A DNA stretch of 64,000 nucleotides from the NCBI RefSeq assembly GCF_004346925.1, contig NZ_CP031167.1:2624001-2688000 (forward strand), given 5' to 3'. The notes below the pieces were generated by a model. The model was not told the DNA's origin, did no database searches, and was given only the letters and a program-made list of their open reading frames with translations. Positions 25,094-35,409 of the stretch are shown here, in pieces (position 1 is the stretch's first letter; every line of letters begins with the position of its first letter). Source of the stretch: Stenotrophomonas sp. ASS1 (GTDB lineage Bacteria > Pseudomonadota > Gammaproteobacteria > Xanthomonadales > Xanthomonadaceae). The position numbers and the translations under genes were made by a program.

Positions 25094-27820
25094 TCAGCGG
25101 AACCGGTAGTCCAGTTGCACCCAGTACTGGCGGCCATATGGGTCGTAGTTGCCAACCGGATAGAACGGCCAGCCGCCTCCGTTCTTGTCCGCCGGCGGGC
25201 GGCTGTCACGCAGGTTGTTGACGATCACACCCACCGACAGGTTCTCGCCGAACTGGCGGAACACGCTGGCGTTGTAGGTCATGTACGGCGCGATGCGGCC
25301 ACTGCCATCGGTCTTCGGCAGCGAGCCGAAGCGGTTGCCGTACAGCGTGGTGGTCCAGTCACCCTGGTTCCAGGTGATGCTGCCGTTGGCTTTGCTGCGC
25401 CACTGGTAGTCATCCAGCGAATTGCGGATGTCACGCTCCGGATCATCGGAGAACTGTCGGTATTTGTGCTCCAGCACCACGGTGTAGGCCAGGCGCGTGG
25501 TGAAGCGGCCATAGCGGCCGGCATCGAAACGCCAGTTGCCCTTCAGGTCCAGGCCGCGAACCGATTCGGAGGCCGCGTTGATCGGATTGATCAGCACGCG
25601 GGTCACTTGGTCCGGCTGCACCGTGGCATTGGACGGATTGCGGATCACCCGCGACAGCGCGTCCTGGCACAGCGGCGAACCGATATCGCGCGCTTCGCCG
25701 CCCAGCGTCCGGCCCAGGCGGCAATCGGCCTCATCACGCAGGATGCGGCTGGTATCGAGGCTGGTCACTTCGTTGTCGATGCGGATGTCGTAGTAGTCAG
25801 CGCTGAAATCCAGGCCGGACAGCGGCGACCAGACCACGCCGAAGCCATATGACTTGGCCGATTCCGGCTGCAACTGCGCATTGGCGCGGTTGCTGTAATC
25901 AATCGACAGGCCGTTGTAGTCGCAGTTGTCGTACGACTGGCCCGCAGTGCGGCAGCGCCAATAATCGGTCATGCCCGGATTGTAGCCGCGGGTTTCGGTG
26001 GCAAACACGTAGTTCATGTCCGGCGCACGGAAGCTGGTCGCCGCCGTACCACGGATCAGCAGGCTCTCGATCGGCCGGAACTCGACGCCGAAACTCCAGG
26101 TGGCCTTGCCGATGTGCTCGCCACCGGCACGGTACTGGTCATAGCGACCGGCCAGGGTGGTGGTCAGCGACTGCAGCAGCGGCAATTGCAGCTCCACACC
26201 TGCAGCGTAGCGGTCACGCTCGCCACCGGCACCGATGCCGGCGCTGGTGTTCCAGAACTCGCCGCTGCCCAGGCGCGGGTCCGGTCGGTTGCGATAGCCC
26301 TGGCTGCCGGCCTCGACCACCGCTGCCAACGCCGCATCGCCCCCAGGCAGCGCGAACAGGCGGCCGTTGACGCTGGCGCTGAAGGTCTGCAGCCATGCCG
26401 CGTTACGGCTTTCCTGGTAGTCGGACAGCCCCTCGTATTCGTTCGGGGTCAACGGCTGGAACAGGCGCGCCGGATCCGGCGCATAGACCTCAACGCCGTT
26501 GCGCACACCCAGCTTCGGGCCGAGCAGGTATTCGTTGATGCCGGCCAGCAGCACCGGGCGGCGGGTACGGTTCTCGTATCGCGAGCGGCTGTAGACCGCC
26601 TCATAGTCCCAGCCGCTGTCACCGATCTGGCCACGTGCGCCGACGTTGAACGACCACGAGTTTTCCAGGAAGCGGTTGGCATTGCGCGGCAGGCCGCCGA
26701 TTTCCTCCGGCGCGAAGCGGCGGTACCAGCTTTCCAGGTTGCCGGTGGTCTGGTTGTAGAAGTAGTTGCGGGCCGAGGTCCAGGTCGGCGCACGCGTGTT
26801 GTTGTAGATCCGCGCGCTGCCCACGGCGACATCGGCAAACAGGTCAGTGGTCTCGTTGACGTGGAAGGTCAGCAGGCCATAGCCATTGAGGTTGCGCTTC
26901 TGGGTCTGCACGGTCCAGTAGCTGGCGGCGGCCTCGTTGCTGCCGCAGTACCAGCCCTGGCGAGGGTTGAAGGCGCGGAACACGCTGCCGCCATAGATGT
27001 CAGACGCCCCGTCGCAGCCAGTGACGCCCGGATCGATGTTGCGGCCGGTGGCGGCATTGCGGCGATAGGCGATCGCGGTCGCCTGCGGTGCCTTGCCGGC
27101 CGGATCATCGTCCAGCGAATCCATGAAATCGCGCTGGCGCGCGTGGATCGCCTTGCGCACATCGAACTCGAAGCCGAACAGCGCATCCCAACGCTCGCCG
27201 GAACTACCACCGACCACCTGCGCGCGCTGGTTGTCGCCGCCGCCCTGCTGGGTGCCACCGGCGCGCACGTTCACATCCACGCCCTCAAAGCGGTCCTTGA
27301 GGATGATGTTGACCACGCCGGCGATCGCATCGGAGCCGTATACCGCCGACGCACCTGCCGCCAGGACCTCGATGCGCTCGATCAGCGCACTGGGAATGTT
27401 GGCCAGGTTGACCACGTTCACCGACCCTTCGTAGGCCAGCGGGTAGTCGGCCTGGCGGCGGCCGTTGACCAGCACCAGCGTGCGGTTCGGGCCCAGCCCG
27501 CGCAGGTTGATGGTGTTGGCGGCCGGGGTGAAGGTGTTGCCGAAGTCCTCGCCCTGTACGTTGCCGGTGTTCTCGGTCAGCGCGCTCAGTGCGTCGAAGG
27601 CATTGCGGTAGCCCTGCGCATCGATCTGCTCGCGGCTGATCACCGTCACCGGCGACGGGCCCTCGACACTGGCGCGTGGAATGCGCGAGCCGGTGACCTT
27701 CACTTCCTGCAATGTGGTGGGTGCGCTTTCCTGCGCGAAGGCCGGCATCGAGACCAGCATCAGGGACGACAGTGCGAGCACCAGCGGACGCGGGCGCAGC
27801 GCCTTGTGGGAGGCGGACAT
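25094..27820 (-). CDS. TonB-dependent outer-membrane receptor
   Basis: A 908-residue protein. Signal peptide (LALSSLMLVSMPAFA), TonB box-like TTLQEVKVTGSRI, plug domain (VTVISREQIDAQGYRNAFDAL, NTINLRGLGPNRTLVLVNGRRQA, IERIEVLAAGASAVYGSDAIAGVVNIILK), then a long barrel ending in YWVQLDYRFR with terminal aromatic residues. The LRGLG...TLVLVNGRR style is the large xanthomonad group that takes up oligosaccharides or peptides rather than siderophores. The start at 27820 has AGGA seven bases upstream. No transport or enzyme partner gene is next to it. Confidence 0.9.
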   Translation of the reverse strand: MSASHKALRPRPLVLALSSLMLVSMPAFAQESAPTTLQEVKVTGSRIPRASVEGPSPVTVISREQIDAQGYRNAFDALSALTENTGNVQGEDFGNTFTPAANTINLRGLGPNRTLVLVNGRRQADYPLAYEGSVNVVNLANIPSALIERIEVLAAGASAVYGSDAIAGVVNIILKDRFEGVDVNVRAGGTQQGGGDNQRAQVVGGSSGERWDALFGFEFDVRKAIHARQRDFMDSLDDDPAGKAPQATAIAYRRNAATGRNIDPGVTGCDGASDIYGGSVFRAFNPRQGWYCGSNEAAASYWTVQTQKRNLNGYGLLTFHVNETTDLFADVAVGSARIYNNTRAPTWTSARNYFYNQTTGNLESWYRRFAPEEIGGLPRNANRFLENSWSFNVGARGQIGDSGWDYEAVYSRSRYENRTRRPVLLAGINEYLLGPKLGVRNGVEVYAPDPARLFQPLTPNEYEGLSDYQESRNAAWLQTFSASVNGRLFALPGGDAALAAVVEAGSQGYRNRPDPRLGSGEFWNTSAGIGAGGERDRYAAGVELQLPLLQSLTTTLAGRYDQYRAGGEHIGKATWSFGVEFRPIESLLIRGTAATSFRAPDMNYVFATETRGYNPGMTDYWRCRTAGQSYDNCDYNGLSIDYSNRANAQLQPESAKSYGFGVVWSPLSGLDFSADYYDIRIDNEVTSLDTSRILRDEADCRLGRTLGGEARDIGSPLCQDALSRVIRNPSNATVQPDQVTRVLINPINAASESVRGLDLKGNWRFDAGRYGRFTTRLAYTVVLEHKYRQFSDDPERDIRNSLDDYQWRSKANGSITWNQGDWTTTLYGNRFGSLPKTDGSGRIAPYMTYNASVFRQFGENLSVGVIVNNLRDSRPPADKNGGGWPFYPVGNYDPYGRQYWVQLDYRFR

Positions 27821-28038
27821 GGGCTTCCTGGGGAGTTGGGCGGTTGTGGTACGGGGGCAGCGGCCTGTACGGCGCATAACGATCCCGTAACGAAAGTGTC
27901 CTGAATGGGGGGTTTCAACGGAAATGACCAGGCCTGATGGCCTTATGCCTGAACCGAATCAGACCCGCAGTGCCATCCACCACACTTTTGCAATGTTTTG
28001 AATGGTGCAGGGCTGCAGGCACGGCCATCGTGCCGGGG

Positions 28039-28638
28039 ATGATGACCCCGTACCCCACTTCCCTCCTTCCCCCATTGCGCCCAGTGCTGCGCCGTCACCT
28101 GCTGCAGCTGCAGGCCGCACCGGTCACCCTGCGCCCGTTCCAACGCACCGATCTGCCACGCTGGCGCCTGTTCGATGACCGCCGCCGGCGCGGCCGCCGC
28201 GATCCGTCCGTCATCGATGAGGAAGCGCGCTTCCTCGCCCACATGCATCGCTCACGCCTGGAACAGGACAACGACCAGCTGCTGCTGGGGGTGTTCGATG
28301 ACGAGCACGGCAACGTACTGGACCAGCTGCACGTACGGCTGCAATCACTACACGCGCGCAGCGCCGAACTGCTGTCGCTGCAGCATTGGCACCCGCATGC
28401 CGACGCGGCGCTGCAGGCGCTGTGCCCGTTCCTGTTCGAGGACGTCGGCCTGCATCGCCTGTTCGTGATGCTGCCACCGGACTGCAGTGATCCGTTCGCC
28501 ACCGCGCTGCGGGCCTTCGGCTTCGAGCAGGAAGGCCTGCTGCGCGACCATCATCTGGATCTGGATGGCTGGCAGGATCGCCAGCTGCTGGCGCTGACCG
28601 CACCCATGTGGCGGAGCAAGCACAGGATGCTGGACTAG
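28039..28638 (+). CDS. GNAT-like acetyltransferase family protein
   Basis: A 199-residue protein. VTLRPFQRTDLPRWRLFDD is the typical opening of a RimJ/RimL-type GNAT domain, and LQALCPFLFEDVGLHRLFVMLPPDCSDPFATALRAFGFEQEGLLRDHHLDLDG (split here for reading) matches the C-terminal half, where neighbours usually have YAFxxLGLHRL and GFxxEG. The acetyl-CoA loop (RxxGxG/A) is not evident, so activity is uncertain. Start chosen at 28039; upstream in-frame starts to 27937 are possible. Its stop overlaps the convergent gene's stop (CTAG). Confidence 0.6.
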   Translation: MMTPYPTSLLPPLRPVLRRHLLQLQAAPVTLRPFQRTDLPRWRLFDDRRRRGRRDPSVIDEEARFLAHMHRSRLEQDNDQLLLGVFDDEHGNVLDQLHVRLQSLHARSAELLSLQHWHPHADAALQALCPFLFEDVGLHRLFVMLPPDCSDPFATALRAFGFEQEGLLRDHHLDLDGWQDRQLLALTAPMWRSKHRMLD

Positions 28639-29423
28639 CGCACCCGCTCCAGCGCGTTGCCGGCACCGGTCAGCACCGAGCAGGCGTGGTCCTGCAGCTC
28701 TTCGGCGCTGGCCTCGTTGCCGGTGCCGGCGTCCACACGGGTGGCCAGCAGGATGAAGCCCGGGCCGCCCTGCACGGCGTCCCGGCCCGCCACAACCAGG
28801 CTCCACTGGCCGACGTCGTCCACGCCTGCGAGGTCATAGGCCAGCAGATTGAGCGGATTGGCGGTCAGTTCTGCGCCCGGCAGCAGGCGTGCCTGGTACT
28901 GATGGCCGCGCAGCAGCACCGGCAGCGGTGCCCACTGGCTGCCCAGGGCGGCAGCATGCGTATCCAGCGCCTGCAGCACGTCGGCACGCAGGCAATCCAC
29001 ATGAATATGCAACTGGTGCTGCGAGCGGCCGTGCGGCGAGTTCAACGCCAGGCTGGCGACGTTGCGCGGCAGCGGTTGGCCCAGCGCCCGTTCGGTGTGG
29101 CTGCGCGCCTGCCAGGCTGCAGCGAAGTAGTTCGGTGCACCACGCTGGTACAGGCTGCGGCTCTCGATGCCGCTGACCTTGTCCAGCGGCATCAGCAGGA
29201 ACTGGTAGTCGCCGTGCGCGTCCTTGACCAGCACATCGCGGCGGTCTGCTGCCGTCTCCACCCGCAGGCAATCGCCACGCGGGCCTTCGGCGCCCTGGCA
29301 GTCACGTTCAATCAATCGCCACAATGCATCGGAATGGGCCGGCGGCGGAGGCGCGCTGGCACAGGCAGACAACAGCAGCAGGGACGACAGCAGGAAGGGG
29401 CGCAAGGACACGGCACGACTCAC
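28635..29423 (-). CDS. cdh: CDP-diacylglycerol diphosphatase
   Basis: A 262-residue probable lipoprotein (LLLLSACAS). The core has LIERDCQ, DYQFLLMPLDKVSGIESRSL, NYFAAAWQAR, LNSPHGRSQHQLHIHVDCL (the HxH active-site region of this HIT-like family) and ARLLPGAELTANPLNLLA. These match CDP-diacylglycerol pyrophosphatase (PF02611), which splits CDP-diacylglycerol to phosphatidate and CMP at the cell envelope. I used the GTG at 29423, since it gives a proper lipoprotein signal and no ATG is available. Convergent overlap of 4 bp with the gene before. Confidence 0.85.
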   Translation of the reverse strand: MSRAVSLRPFLLSSLLLLSACASAPPPPAHSDALWRLIERDCQGAEGPRGDCLRVETAADRRDVLVKDAHGDYQFLLMPLDKVSGIESRSLYQRGAPNYFAAAWQARSHTERALGQPLPRNVASLALNSPHGRSQHQLHIHVDCLRADVLQALDTHAAALGSQWAPLPVLLRGHQYQARLLPGAELTANPLNLLAYDLAGVDDVGQWSLVVAGRDAVQGGPGFILLATRVDAGTGNEASAEELQDHACSVLTGAGNALERVR

Positions 29424-29478
29424 GGAGCAGGCACGGCAGACAGCGCCGCGCTGCATTCTAGCCAGTGCAACGCTGCAA

Positions 29479-30099
29479 TCAGTAGGTGCCGAACGGCACT
29501 TCAACCACGATCGGGGCGGCACCCTCGCCGGCCTGCAGGCTGTAGCGGTCCAGCGCGCCATCGTCATCGGCGTGCGGCTGGCGCTGGAAATGCAGCGGGT
29601 AGCGGCTGTCCCCCAGGCGCACGGCACTGCCGTCGGCCTCCAGCGCGGCACCTTCCGGAATCAGCAGACCGCCCAGGTCGCTGTAGGCGCCAGGTACATC
29701 GGCGAAGCTGTAGTCGGCCAGCTCGTCCACCCGCTGCATCGCATAGACGTGCGGCACATAGGGTCGTGCAGGGCTACGGCCATTGCTCAGGTCCGTCACC
29801 CAGGCCTGCGGCAGGTGGTACTCCCCGCGCAGCGCAGCTACGCCCAGCGAGGGGCTGGCCACCTGCAGGCAGCACACCGCCCGCTTGCCCTCGCGGTCAA
29901 GGATGGCGAAACGGTCGCCGCGGGTAGCCGCCTGCGGCAGCATGGCGAAGGCCAGGTTACGCTGCGCCGGCGCGTAGCCGGATTCGGTCTGCAGGTTGCG
30001 CCAGGCGCCGAATACCGGGGATTGGACCTGCTCGGGTTCCGGATCGGCAGCGGAGGCGGCAAACGCCACGCCCAGCAACGACAACATCAGGGCCGTCAT
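29479..30099 (-). CDS. Hypothetical exported protein
   Basis: A 206-residue protein with signal peptide (MLSLLGVAFAASA). Visible segments: VFGAWRNLQTESGYAP, FAILDREGKRAVCCLQVASPSLG with adjacent Cys, YVPHVYAMQRVDEL and PIVVEVPFGTY. I recognise no family. The ATG at 30099 has AAGGA seven bases upstream. It follows the diphosphatase gene's upstream side by 55 bp on the same strand, so the two may be co-transcribed. Confidence 0.65.
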   Translation of the reverse strand: MTALMLSLLGVAFAASAADPEPEQVQSPVFGAWRNLQTESGYAPAQRNLAFAMLPQAATRGDRFAILDREGKRAVCCLQVASPSLGVAALRGEYHLPQAWVTDLSNGRSPARPYVPHVYAMQRVDELADYSFADVPGAYSDLGGLLIPEGAALEADGSAVRLGDSRYPLHFQRQPHADDDGALDRYSLQAGEGAAPIVVEVPFGTY

Positions 30100-30306
30100 T
30101 GTCTTGTCCTTGCCGCGGAAACTGCCTGCCGTCATACCGTATCCAACACCTGCGCCGGAAAGGCCCGGCCTGCCCGCTGGCGTACTGCCAGCTATTCCTC
30201 CCACTATGCAATGACCACGCTGTGCCGGCAATGACCGGGGCGCTGACGCCTTTCGCACGCTCGGTGCTATCGTTCCCGCCATCGTCCCCTGCGCAGGAGC
30301 GCTCAC

Positions 30307-30603
30307 ATGTCTGCATTCCGTCTGTCCCTGTTGCTGCCGGCCTCCGCCCTGCTGCTGTCGGCCTGCGTCAGCACCCCTGGCCCGGAAGTCAAAGGCAGTG
30401 GCCGCTGCGACGCCAGCCAGCTGGGCTGGGCGATCGGCCAGCCGGCCAACGAGCCCAACATCCGTCGCCTGTCCCGCGAGAGCGGTGCCGGCCTGGTCAA
30501 CCCGATCGGCCCCAGCACCATCACCACCAAGGACATCCGCCCGGACCGCCTGCGCGTGTTCGTGGACAAGGACAACATCATCACGTCCACCCGCTGCGAG
30601 TAA
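30307..30603 (+). CDS. I78-family peptidase inhibitor lipoprotein
   Basis: A 98-residue protein. Lipobox LLSAC at residue 20, then CDASQLGWAIGQPANEPNIRRL, IGPSTITTKDIRPDRLRVFVDKDNIITSTRCE. This is the I78 (elastase inhibitor-like) pattern: a small fold that inhibits serine proteases, with one disulphide between the CD and final RC Cys. AGGAG lies eight bases before the ATG. Periplasmic lipoprotein by inference. Confidence 0.85.
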   Translation: MSAFRLSLLLPASALLLSACVSTPGPEVKGSGRCDASQLGWAIGQPANEPNIRRLSRESGAGLVNPIGPSTITTKDIRPDRLRVFVDKDNIITSTRCE

Positions 30604-30621
30604 GCGCGGCAGCAGGCTTTT

Positions 30622-30695
30622 GTAGAGTCGAGCCATGCTCGACTGGTTTTCGGATGGGTCGCGCAGAAAACCAGTCGAGCATGGCTCGACTCTAC
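30622..30695. repeat. SMAG dimer with 30-bp perfect inverted repeat
   Basis: Arms 30622-30651 and 30666-30695 are exact inverted copies, each beginning with GTAGAGTCGAGC and extending past the SMAG core into TGGTTTTC. It fills the space between two convergent genes and is a likely two-way transcription stop. Confidence 0.85.
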
Positions 30696-30698
30696 ATT

Positions 30699-31583
30699 TC
30701 AGGGTTCGGTATACCCCGCGCAATCCGGCAGCGCCTGGTCGGGGTGGAATACCCCATCGCTGAAGCGGAACAGCCGCGTGTAGGTGCACGCCGGGTCCTG
30801 CTCGGTGCGCAGATCCTGCTTCTTCAACGGCCCCTTGGCCAGCGAATCCTCGAAGCGCGAAACACCGGCCGGGAACCGGGTCGCCACGGTCTGGTAGCGC
30901 AGCACCGGCATGCCCTCGGCGACCGTATCCAGCGCCAGCTTCGCCGAGAAGCCGTATTCGTCATGGCAGGCACCTGCGCGCTGCTTGATGTCCTGTTCGC
31001 TGAAACAGGCGCGGATCATCGCATTGCCCAGCCATGGCACGGTCAACACGTCGTCGTCCACCTGGATGTCGTCCTGCAGGTGGCGCACGCGTGCCAGTTG
31101 CAGCGTGGACGCGTCGGCACCTCCACCGGAGTACATGGCGCTGAACGTGACGATGCCACCCACCAGCACATTCTGGCGGGCGCGCTGCTGCGGGTCGGTC
31201 ACCGGTTCATCGCTGCCCACGCCAGGTGCCAGCCGCACGATCCACGGCCACAGCGACAGCTCGCTTTCCTGCGGCACGTCGATGCTGACGTGGTAGGTGT
31301 GTGGCGTGCCCTGGCCCGGTTCCTTCTCAAGTACTTCCAGCACGGTCGGCCGGTCACCATCTTTGGCAACCGGCTGCACGCGCACGCACCAGTTGCCGTC
31401 CCGCGTGCACTCGTAGAGCCCCGCCGGCCCCGTCTCATTGGCGATCAGCACCTGCCCCAGCGGCTCCATCACGTTGCCCGCAGCGTCACGCTGCTGCGGC
31501 AGGATCGAGCCTTGGGCGAGCACCAGCAGCGGGGTCGCCAGCAGTGCAACGCACACGGTCGTGCGGGCAAGGACGGGGGGCAT
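30699..31583 (-). CDS. Hypothetical exported protein
   Basis: A 294-residue protein with signal peptide (VALLATPLLVLAQ). Features: GLYECTRDGNWCVRVQP (Cys pair), HTYHVSIDVPQESELSLWPWIVRL, NVLVGGIVTFSAMYSGGGA, MIRACFSEQDIKQRAGACHDEYGF. Four or more Cys suggest disulphides in the periplasm. No family recognised. ATG at 31583 has AGGA nine bases upstream. Flanked by SMAG clusters on both sides. Confidence 0.7.
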   Translation of the reverse strand: MPPVLARTTVCVALLATPLLVLAQGSILPQQRDAAGNVMEPLGQVLIANETGPAGLYECTRDGNWCVRVQPVAKDGDRPTVLEVLEKEPGQGTPHTYHVSIDVPQESELSLWPWIVRLAPGVGSDEPVTDPQQRARQNVLVGGIVTFSAMYSGGGADASTLQLARVRHLQDDIQVDDDVLTVPWLGNAMIRACFSEQDIKQRAGACHDEYGFSAKLALDTVAEGMPVLRYQTVATRFPAGVSRFEDSLAKGPLKKQDLRTEQDPACTYTRLFRFSDGVFHPDQALPDCAGYTEP

Positions 31584-31629
31584 GGATGAGATTCCTGCTC
31601 GTGGAATCCAGATGGTAACCGCTGCTCCG

Positions 31630-31723
31630 GTAGAGTCGAGCTTGCTCGACTTTGCATTTGTAGAGTCGAGCTTGCTCGACTGTGCCTGTCGGGAATTGCA
31701 GCCGAGCATAGGCTCGGCTCTAC
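31630..31723. repeat. Cluster of three SMAG elements
   Basis: Two direct copies (31630-31651 and 31660-31681, GTAGAGTCGAGC/GCTCGACT) and one reverse copy (31700-31723, AGCCGAGC/GCTCGGCT then CTAC). Between the end of dld and the start of the hypothetical gene. Confidence 0.85.
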
Positions 31724-31744
31724 AGTAAAGCCACGTTGTATCCG

Positions 31745-33451
31745 TCAATGCCCACTACAGTCGCAGCCACCCCACCCCTTCGCCTTCGACGTCTGGCCGA
31801 TACCCGGGTTGAAGGTATTGCTCGGGTCCAGCTGCCTGTAGAACCCGGCCAGCGCCGGCTTGGCCGGGTACAGGTGGCCGACGTTGTGCTCGGCTGGATA
31901 CTCGGCGCCACGCTGGTCCAGCAACGCCCACATCGCATGCTCGATCGCCATCGGGTCTTCGCCTTTGCGCGCGATGTAGTCCTGGTGGAACACGTGGCAC
32001 AGGAAGTGCCCGTAATACAGCTTGTGCAGCAGGCGGCCATCGATATCGACCGGCAACTGCTCGAACCAGTCGGCATCATCGCGGCGCAGGGCGATGTCCA
32101 GCGCCACGATGTCCTGCACCTGGTCGCGATGCACCTCGCGGTAGCGCACCGCGGCACCGGCCACGGCGAAGCGATGCAGGAACGCCTTGCGCCCCTCGTC
32201 GGCCGTGCAGTGGAAGTAACCACCCTCATGGTCGGCGAAGAAGTCGCGCAGCCAGGCCTCGGTTTCCCCTGCGTCCTGCGCGGAGACCTTCAGCAGCAGA
32301 TGATGCTCGTAGCGCTGGCGGAACTCGCCCATCCGCTTGGGCAGGTGCGAGGGCAGCAGGCCGGTCAGCACCTGCAGCGCCCGGTCGGTCACCCCGCGCA
32401 GGCCCAGCCGCTCGAACCAGCCGTCAACCCGGCTCTTCAATGCGAACGCGGCCGGCACACGCGCGGTGCCGAGGCGATCGATCAGCAGGAAACTGTCCTT
32501 GCCGTAGCGCTCGCCGATGTCATAGGCATCGCGGTGGATGTATTCGCCGGCAATCGGCAGGCGTTCGAAGCCGGTCAGCAGCTGGCGCCGGATCGCGGTG
32601 AGGCTGCCGGTGCGGTTGCTGCCGATATAGAAGACCTCGGCCGCCTCCTTCTCGAAGGTGTCCAGGCGCACCGCGAACACTGCCAGCTTGCCGGCAGATC
32701 CCGCTGCCTCGAAGTGGCGGCTGGGGTCGGCATTGAAGCGTGCCGGCGTATCGGCATCGACCCGGCGCACTTCTTCGGCGTAGCGCGGATCGGAGGCGGC
32801 ACGGCCATCACCGTCACCCACGTCGGCAGCACGGTAGTCGCCCGCCTGCAGGCGCTGCAGGATCTGCTCGGGCGTATCGCCCAGCGCGATGCCCAGATGG
32901 TTGACCAGCTGCAGCTGGCCCTGCGCATCGACCTGCGCATACAGTGCCAGCTCGGTGTAGGCCGGGCCGCGACGCACCAGCGCGCCGCCGGAGTTGTTGC
33001 AGATGCCGCCCAGCACCGAGGCACCGATGCAGGACGAGCCGATCACCGAATGCGGTTCGCGGCCGAGCGGTGCCAGCGTCTGCTCCAGGCGGTCCAGCGT
33101 CGCGCCAGGCAGACACAGCACCTGGCGGCCTTCGTTCAACAGCTGGATGCCGGTCAGGCGCAGCGTGCTGACCAGCACGATCGGACGCCCATAGTCGCTG
33201 CCATCCGGGGTCGAGCCACCGGTCAGGCCGGTGTTGGCCGCCTGCAGGATGATCGCCGCTCCGCCCTGCACCGCCGCCTGCAGCACACGCCACAGCTCCA
33301 GCAGCGTCCCCGGGCGCACCACCGCCAGCACCGGGCCGTCGCCGAAACGGTAGCCACGGCGAAAACGGCGGGTGGCCTTGTCGCCGGTCAATACATGGCG
33401 GTTGCCGACCGCATCGCGCAACTGCGCCAGCACGGCATCGTGGCCACTCAT
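31745..33451 (-). CDS. dld: Quinone-dependent D-lactate dehydrogenase
   Basis: A 568-residue peripheral membrane flavoenzyme that oxidises D-lactate to pyruvate and passes electrons to quinones. FAD-binding motifs: [48 protein letters not shown]. The membrane-binding/cap region follows ([18 protein letters not shown]) and the C-terminus has [12 protein letters not shown] and [12 protein letters not shown]. Length matches E. coli Dld (571). Its start overlaps lldD by 4 bp, the last gene of the lactate operon. Confidence 0.95.
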   Translation of the reverse strand: MSGHDAVLAQLRDAVGNRHVLTGDKATRRFRRGYRFGDGPVLAVVRPGTLLELWRVLQAAVQGGAAIILQAANTGLTGGSTPDGSDYGRPIVLVSTLRLTGIQLLNEGRQVLCLPGATLDRLEQTLAPLGREPHSVIGSSCIGASVLGGICNNSGGALVRRGPAYTELALYAQVDAQGQLQLVNHLGIALGDTPEQILQRLQAGDYRAADVGDGDGRAASDPRYAEEVRRVDADTPARFNADPSRHFEAAGSAGKLAVFAVRLDTFEKEAAEVFYIGSNRTGSLTAIRRQLLTGFERLPIAGEYIHRDAYDIGERYGKDSFLLIDRLGTARVPAAFALKSRVDGWFERLGLRGVTDRALQVLTGLLPSHLPKRMGEFRQRYEHHLLLKVSAQDAGETEAWLRDFFADHEGGYFHCTADEGRKAFLHRFAVAGAAVRYREVHRDQVQDIVALDIALRRDDADWFEQLPVDIDGRLLHKLYYGHFLCHVFHQDYIARKGEDPMAIEHAMWALLDQRGAEYPAEHNVGHLYPAKPALAGFYRQLDPSNTFNPGIGQTSKAKGWGGCDCSGH

Positions 33452-34587
33452 GGCAGGCTGACCAGCGAATCGCGACCGATGTCGGCGATGCGGCGCGCAC
33501 CGGTCAGTGTCATCGCCACGCGCATTTCCTTCGCGATCAGGTCCAGCAGGTTGGCCACGCCCGCCTCACCCTGCGCTGCAAGTGCATAGACGAAGGCACG
33601 GCCCAGCAGCACGGTATCGGCACCCAACGCCAGCATGCGCACCACGTCCAGGCCAGTGCGGATGCCGGAATCGGCGAGGATCTTCAGATCGCCCTGTACC
33701 GCATCGGCAATCGCCGGCAGTGCGCGTGCGGTGGACAGCACGCCGTCCAACTGGCGGCCACCGTGATTGGAGACCACGATGCCATCGGCGCCGAACTTGA
33801 CCGCATCACGTGCGTCATCCGGGTCGAGGATGCCCTTGATCACCATTGGGCCCTTCCAGAACTCGCGGATCCACTCCAGGTCCTTCCACGAAATGGAAGG
33901 ATCGAAGTTGCTGCCGAGCCAGCCGATGTAATCCTCCAGCCCGGTCGGGTTGCCGCGGTAGGTGGAGATGTTGCCCAGATCATGCGGGCGGCCGAACAGG
34001 CCCACGTCCCACGCCCAGTGCGGGTGGGTGATGGCCTGGCCGATGCGGCGCAGCGAGGCGTTCGGACCGCTCATGCCGGAGTGGGCATCGCGGTAGCGCG
34101 CACCCGGCACCGGCATGTCCACGGTGAACACCAGGGTGGTCACGCCCGCAGCCTGCGCGCGCTCCAGCGCATTGCGCATGAAGCCACGATCGCGCAGCAC
34201 GTACAGCTGGAACCACATCGGCCGCTGGATGGCCGGTGCCACTTCCTCGATCGGGCACACCGATACGGTGGACAGGGTGAACGGGATGCCTCGGCTGTCG
34301 GCCGCGCGCGCCGCCTGTACCTCACCGCGCCGGGCATACATGCCGGTCAGGCCGACCGGGGCCAGCGCCACCGGCATCGCCAGTTTTTCGCCGAACAGCT
34401 CGGTTTCCAGGCTCAGGTCGGACATGTTGCGCAGGATGCGCTGGCGCAGCGCGATGTCGGACAGGTCGGAAACGTTGCGCTTCAGCGTGTGCTCGGCATA
34501 CGCGCCGCCATCGATGTAGTGGAACAGGAACGGCGGCAGCCGGCGTTGCGCTGCGGCACGGTAATCGGTGGAGGCGGAGATGATCAT
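33448..34587 (-). CDS. lldD: L-lactate dehydrogenase (FMN, quinone-dependent)
   Basis: A 379-residue FMN enzyme of the alpha-hydroxyacid oxidase family. [12 protein letters not shown] at the N-terminus, [26 protein letters not shown] with catalytic His at 275, Lys at 251 (MVIKGILD) and the phosphate-binding [18 protein letters not shown]. Converts L-lactate to pyruvate at the inner membrane. Start at 34587 is 4 bp from the lldR stop. Confidence 0.95.
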   Translation of the reverse strand: MIISASTDYRAAAQRRLPPFLFHYIDGGAYAEHTLKRNVSDLSDIALRQRILRNMSDLSLETELFGEKLAMPVALAPVGLTGMYARRGEVQAARAADSRGIPFTLSTVSVCPIEEVAPAIQRPMWFQLYVLRDRGFMRNALERAQAAGVTTLVFTVDMPVPGARYRDAHSGMSGPNASLRRIGQAITHPHWAWDVGLFGRPHDLGNISTYRGNPTGLEDYIGWLGSNFDPSISWKDLEWIREFWKGPMVIKGILDPDDARDAVKFGADGIVVSNHGGRQLDGVLSTARALPAIADAVQGDLKILADSGIRTGLDVVRMLALGADTVLLGRAFVYALAAQGEAGVANLLDLIAKEMRVAMTLTGARRIADIGRDSLVSLP

Positions 34588-34591
34588 GGGG

Positions 34592-35356
34592 TCAACCGTG
34601 TGGGGAAGGTAGACGCGAAGCCCGCGCACGCCGGGCTTCGTTGTCATCGAGGGTGCGCAGCGTGGTGTGCACGAACTCGAGATGGGCATGCGCGGCGGCG
34701 CGCGCGCGTTCGGGGTCGCCGGCCAGCACCGCGTCCATCATCTCGCGGTGCTGGTCGGACAACGGCGAGAAGGTCCTCGCCGAGGTATAGAGCTTCTCGC
34801 GGCTCTGCGAGATGTTGGTCTGCAGCAGCTCGAACAGGCCGCGCATCACCTGCAGCAGCACCAGGTTGTGCGAGGCCTCGGCGATGGACAGGTGGAAGGC
34901 CGCGTCGGCCTCGGCTTCACCGGTGGGATCGTCCTTGCCGTGCGCGTCCATCATGGTCTGGAAGGCCTGCGCGATGCGCGTACGATCCTCACCGGTGGCG
35001 CGCAGCGCGGCGTGCCAGGCGGTGGCACCTTCCAGCGCGTGGCGGATCTCCAGCACGTCGAAGCGGTATTCCGGGTCGCCCTGGAACAGCGGCAGGTACG
35101 GCGCCAGCGGTTCATCCAGCGCCTGCCGCGCGCGCGCCGCGGGTTCGGCCACGTAGGTGCCGCCACCGACCCGTGCGGTCAGCAGGCCCTGGCTGGCCAA
35201 CTGCGCGATGGCCTCGCGCAACGCCGTTCGCGAGACCCCCAGCTGCACCGCCAGGGTGCGTTCGGCCGGCAGCCGGTCACCCGGCTGCAGCCGCTGTTCC
35301 TGCACCAGGCCGCGCAGCTGCGCGGCCACCTTGTCCGAAATACGTTGCGTGCTCAT
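34592..35356 (-). CDS. lldR: GntR/FadR-type lactate regulator
   Basis: A 254-residue regulator. Winged helix: [44 protein letters not shown]. The C-terminal FCD domain (residues of about 95-235) has the metal-ligand type residues in [11 protein letters not shown] and [11 protein letters not shown]. Likely represses lldP and downstream genes until lactate binds. Located between lldP and lldD as in E. coli lldPRD. Candidate operators at 37134-37144 and 37231-37241. Confidence 0.92.
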   Translation of the reverse strand: MSTQRISDKVAAQLRGLVQEQRLQPGDRLPAERTLAVQLGVSRTALREAIAQLASQGLLTARVGGGTYVAEPAARARQALDEPLAPYLPLFQGDPEYRFDVLEIRHALEGATAWHAALRATGEDRTRIAQAFQTMMDAHGKDDPTGEAEADAAFHLSIAEASHNLVLLQVMRGLFELLQTNISQSREKLYTSARTFSPLSDQHREMMDAVLAGDPERARAAAHAHLEFVHTTLRTLDDNEARRARASRLPSPHG

Positions 35357-35409
35357 GGCGTCATTGTGGCCCGAAGCGCGCAGCGGGTGGTCGGCTGACC
35401 GTGCATGGC

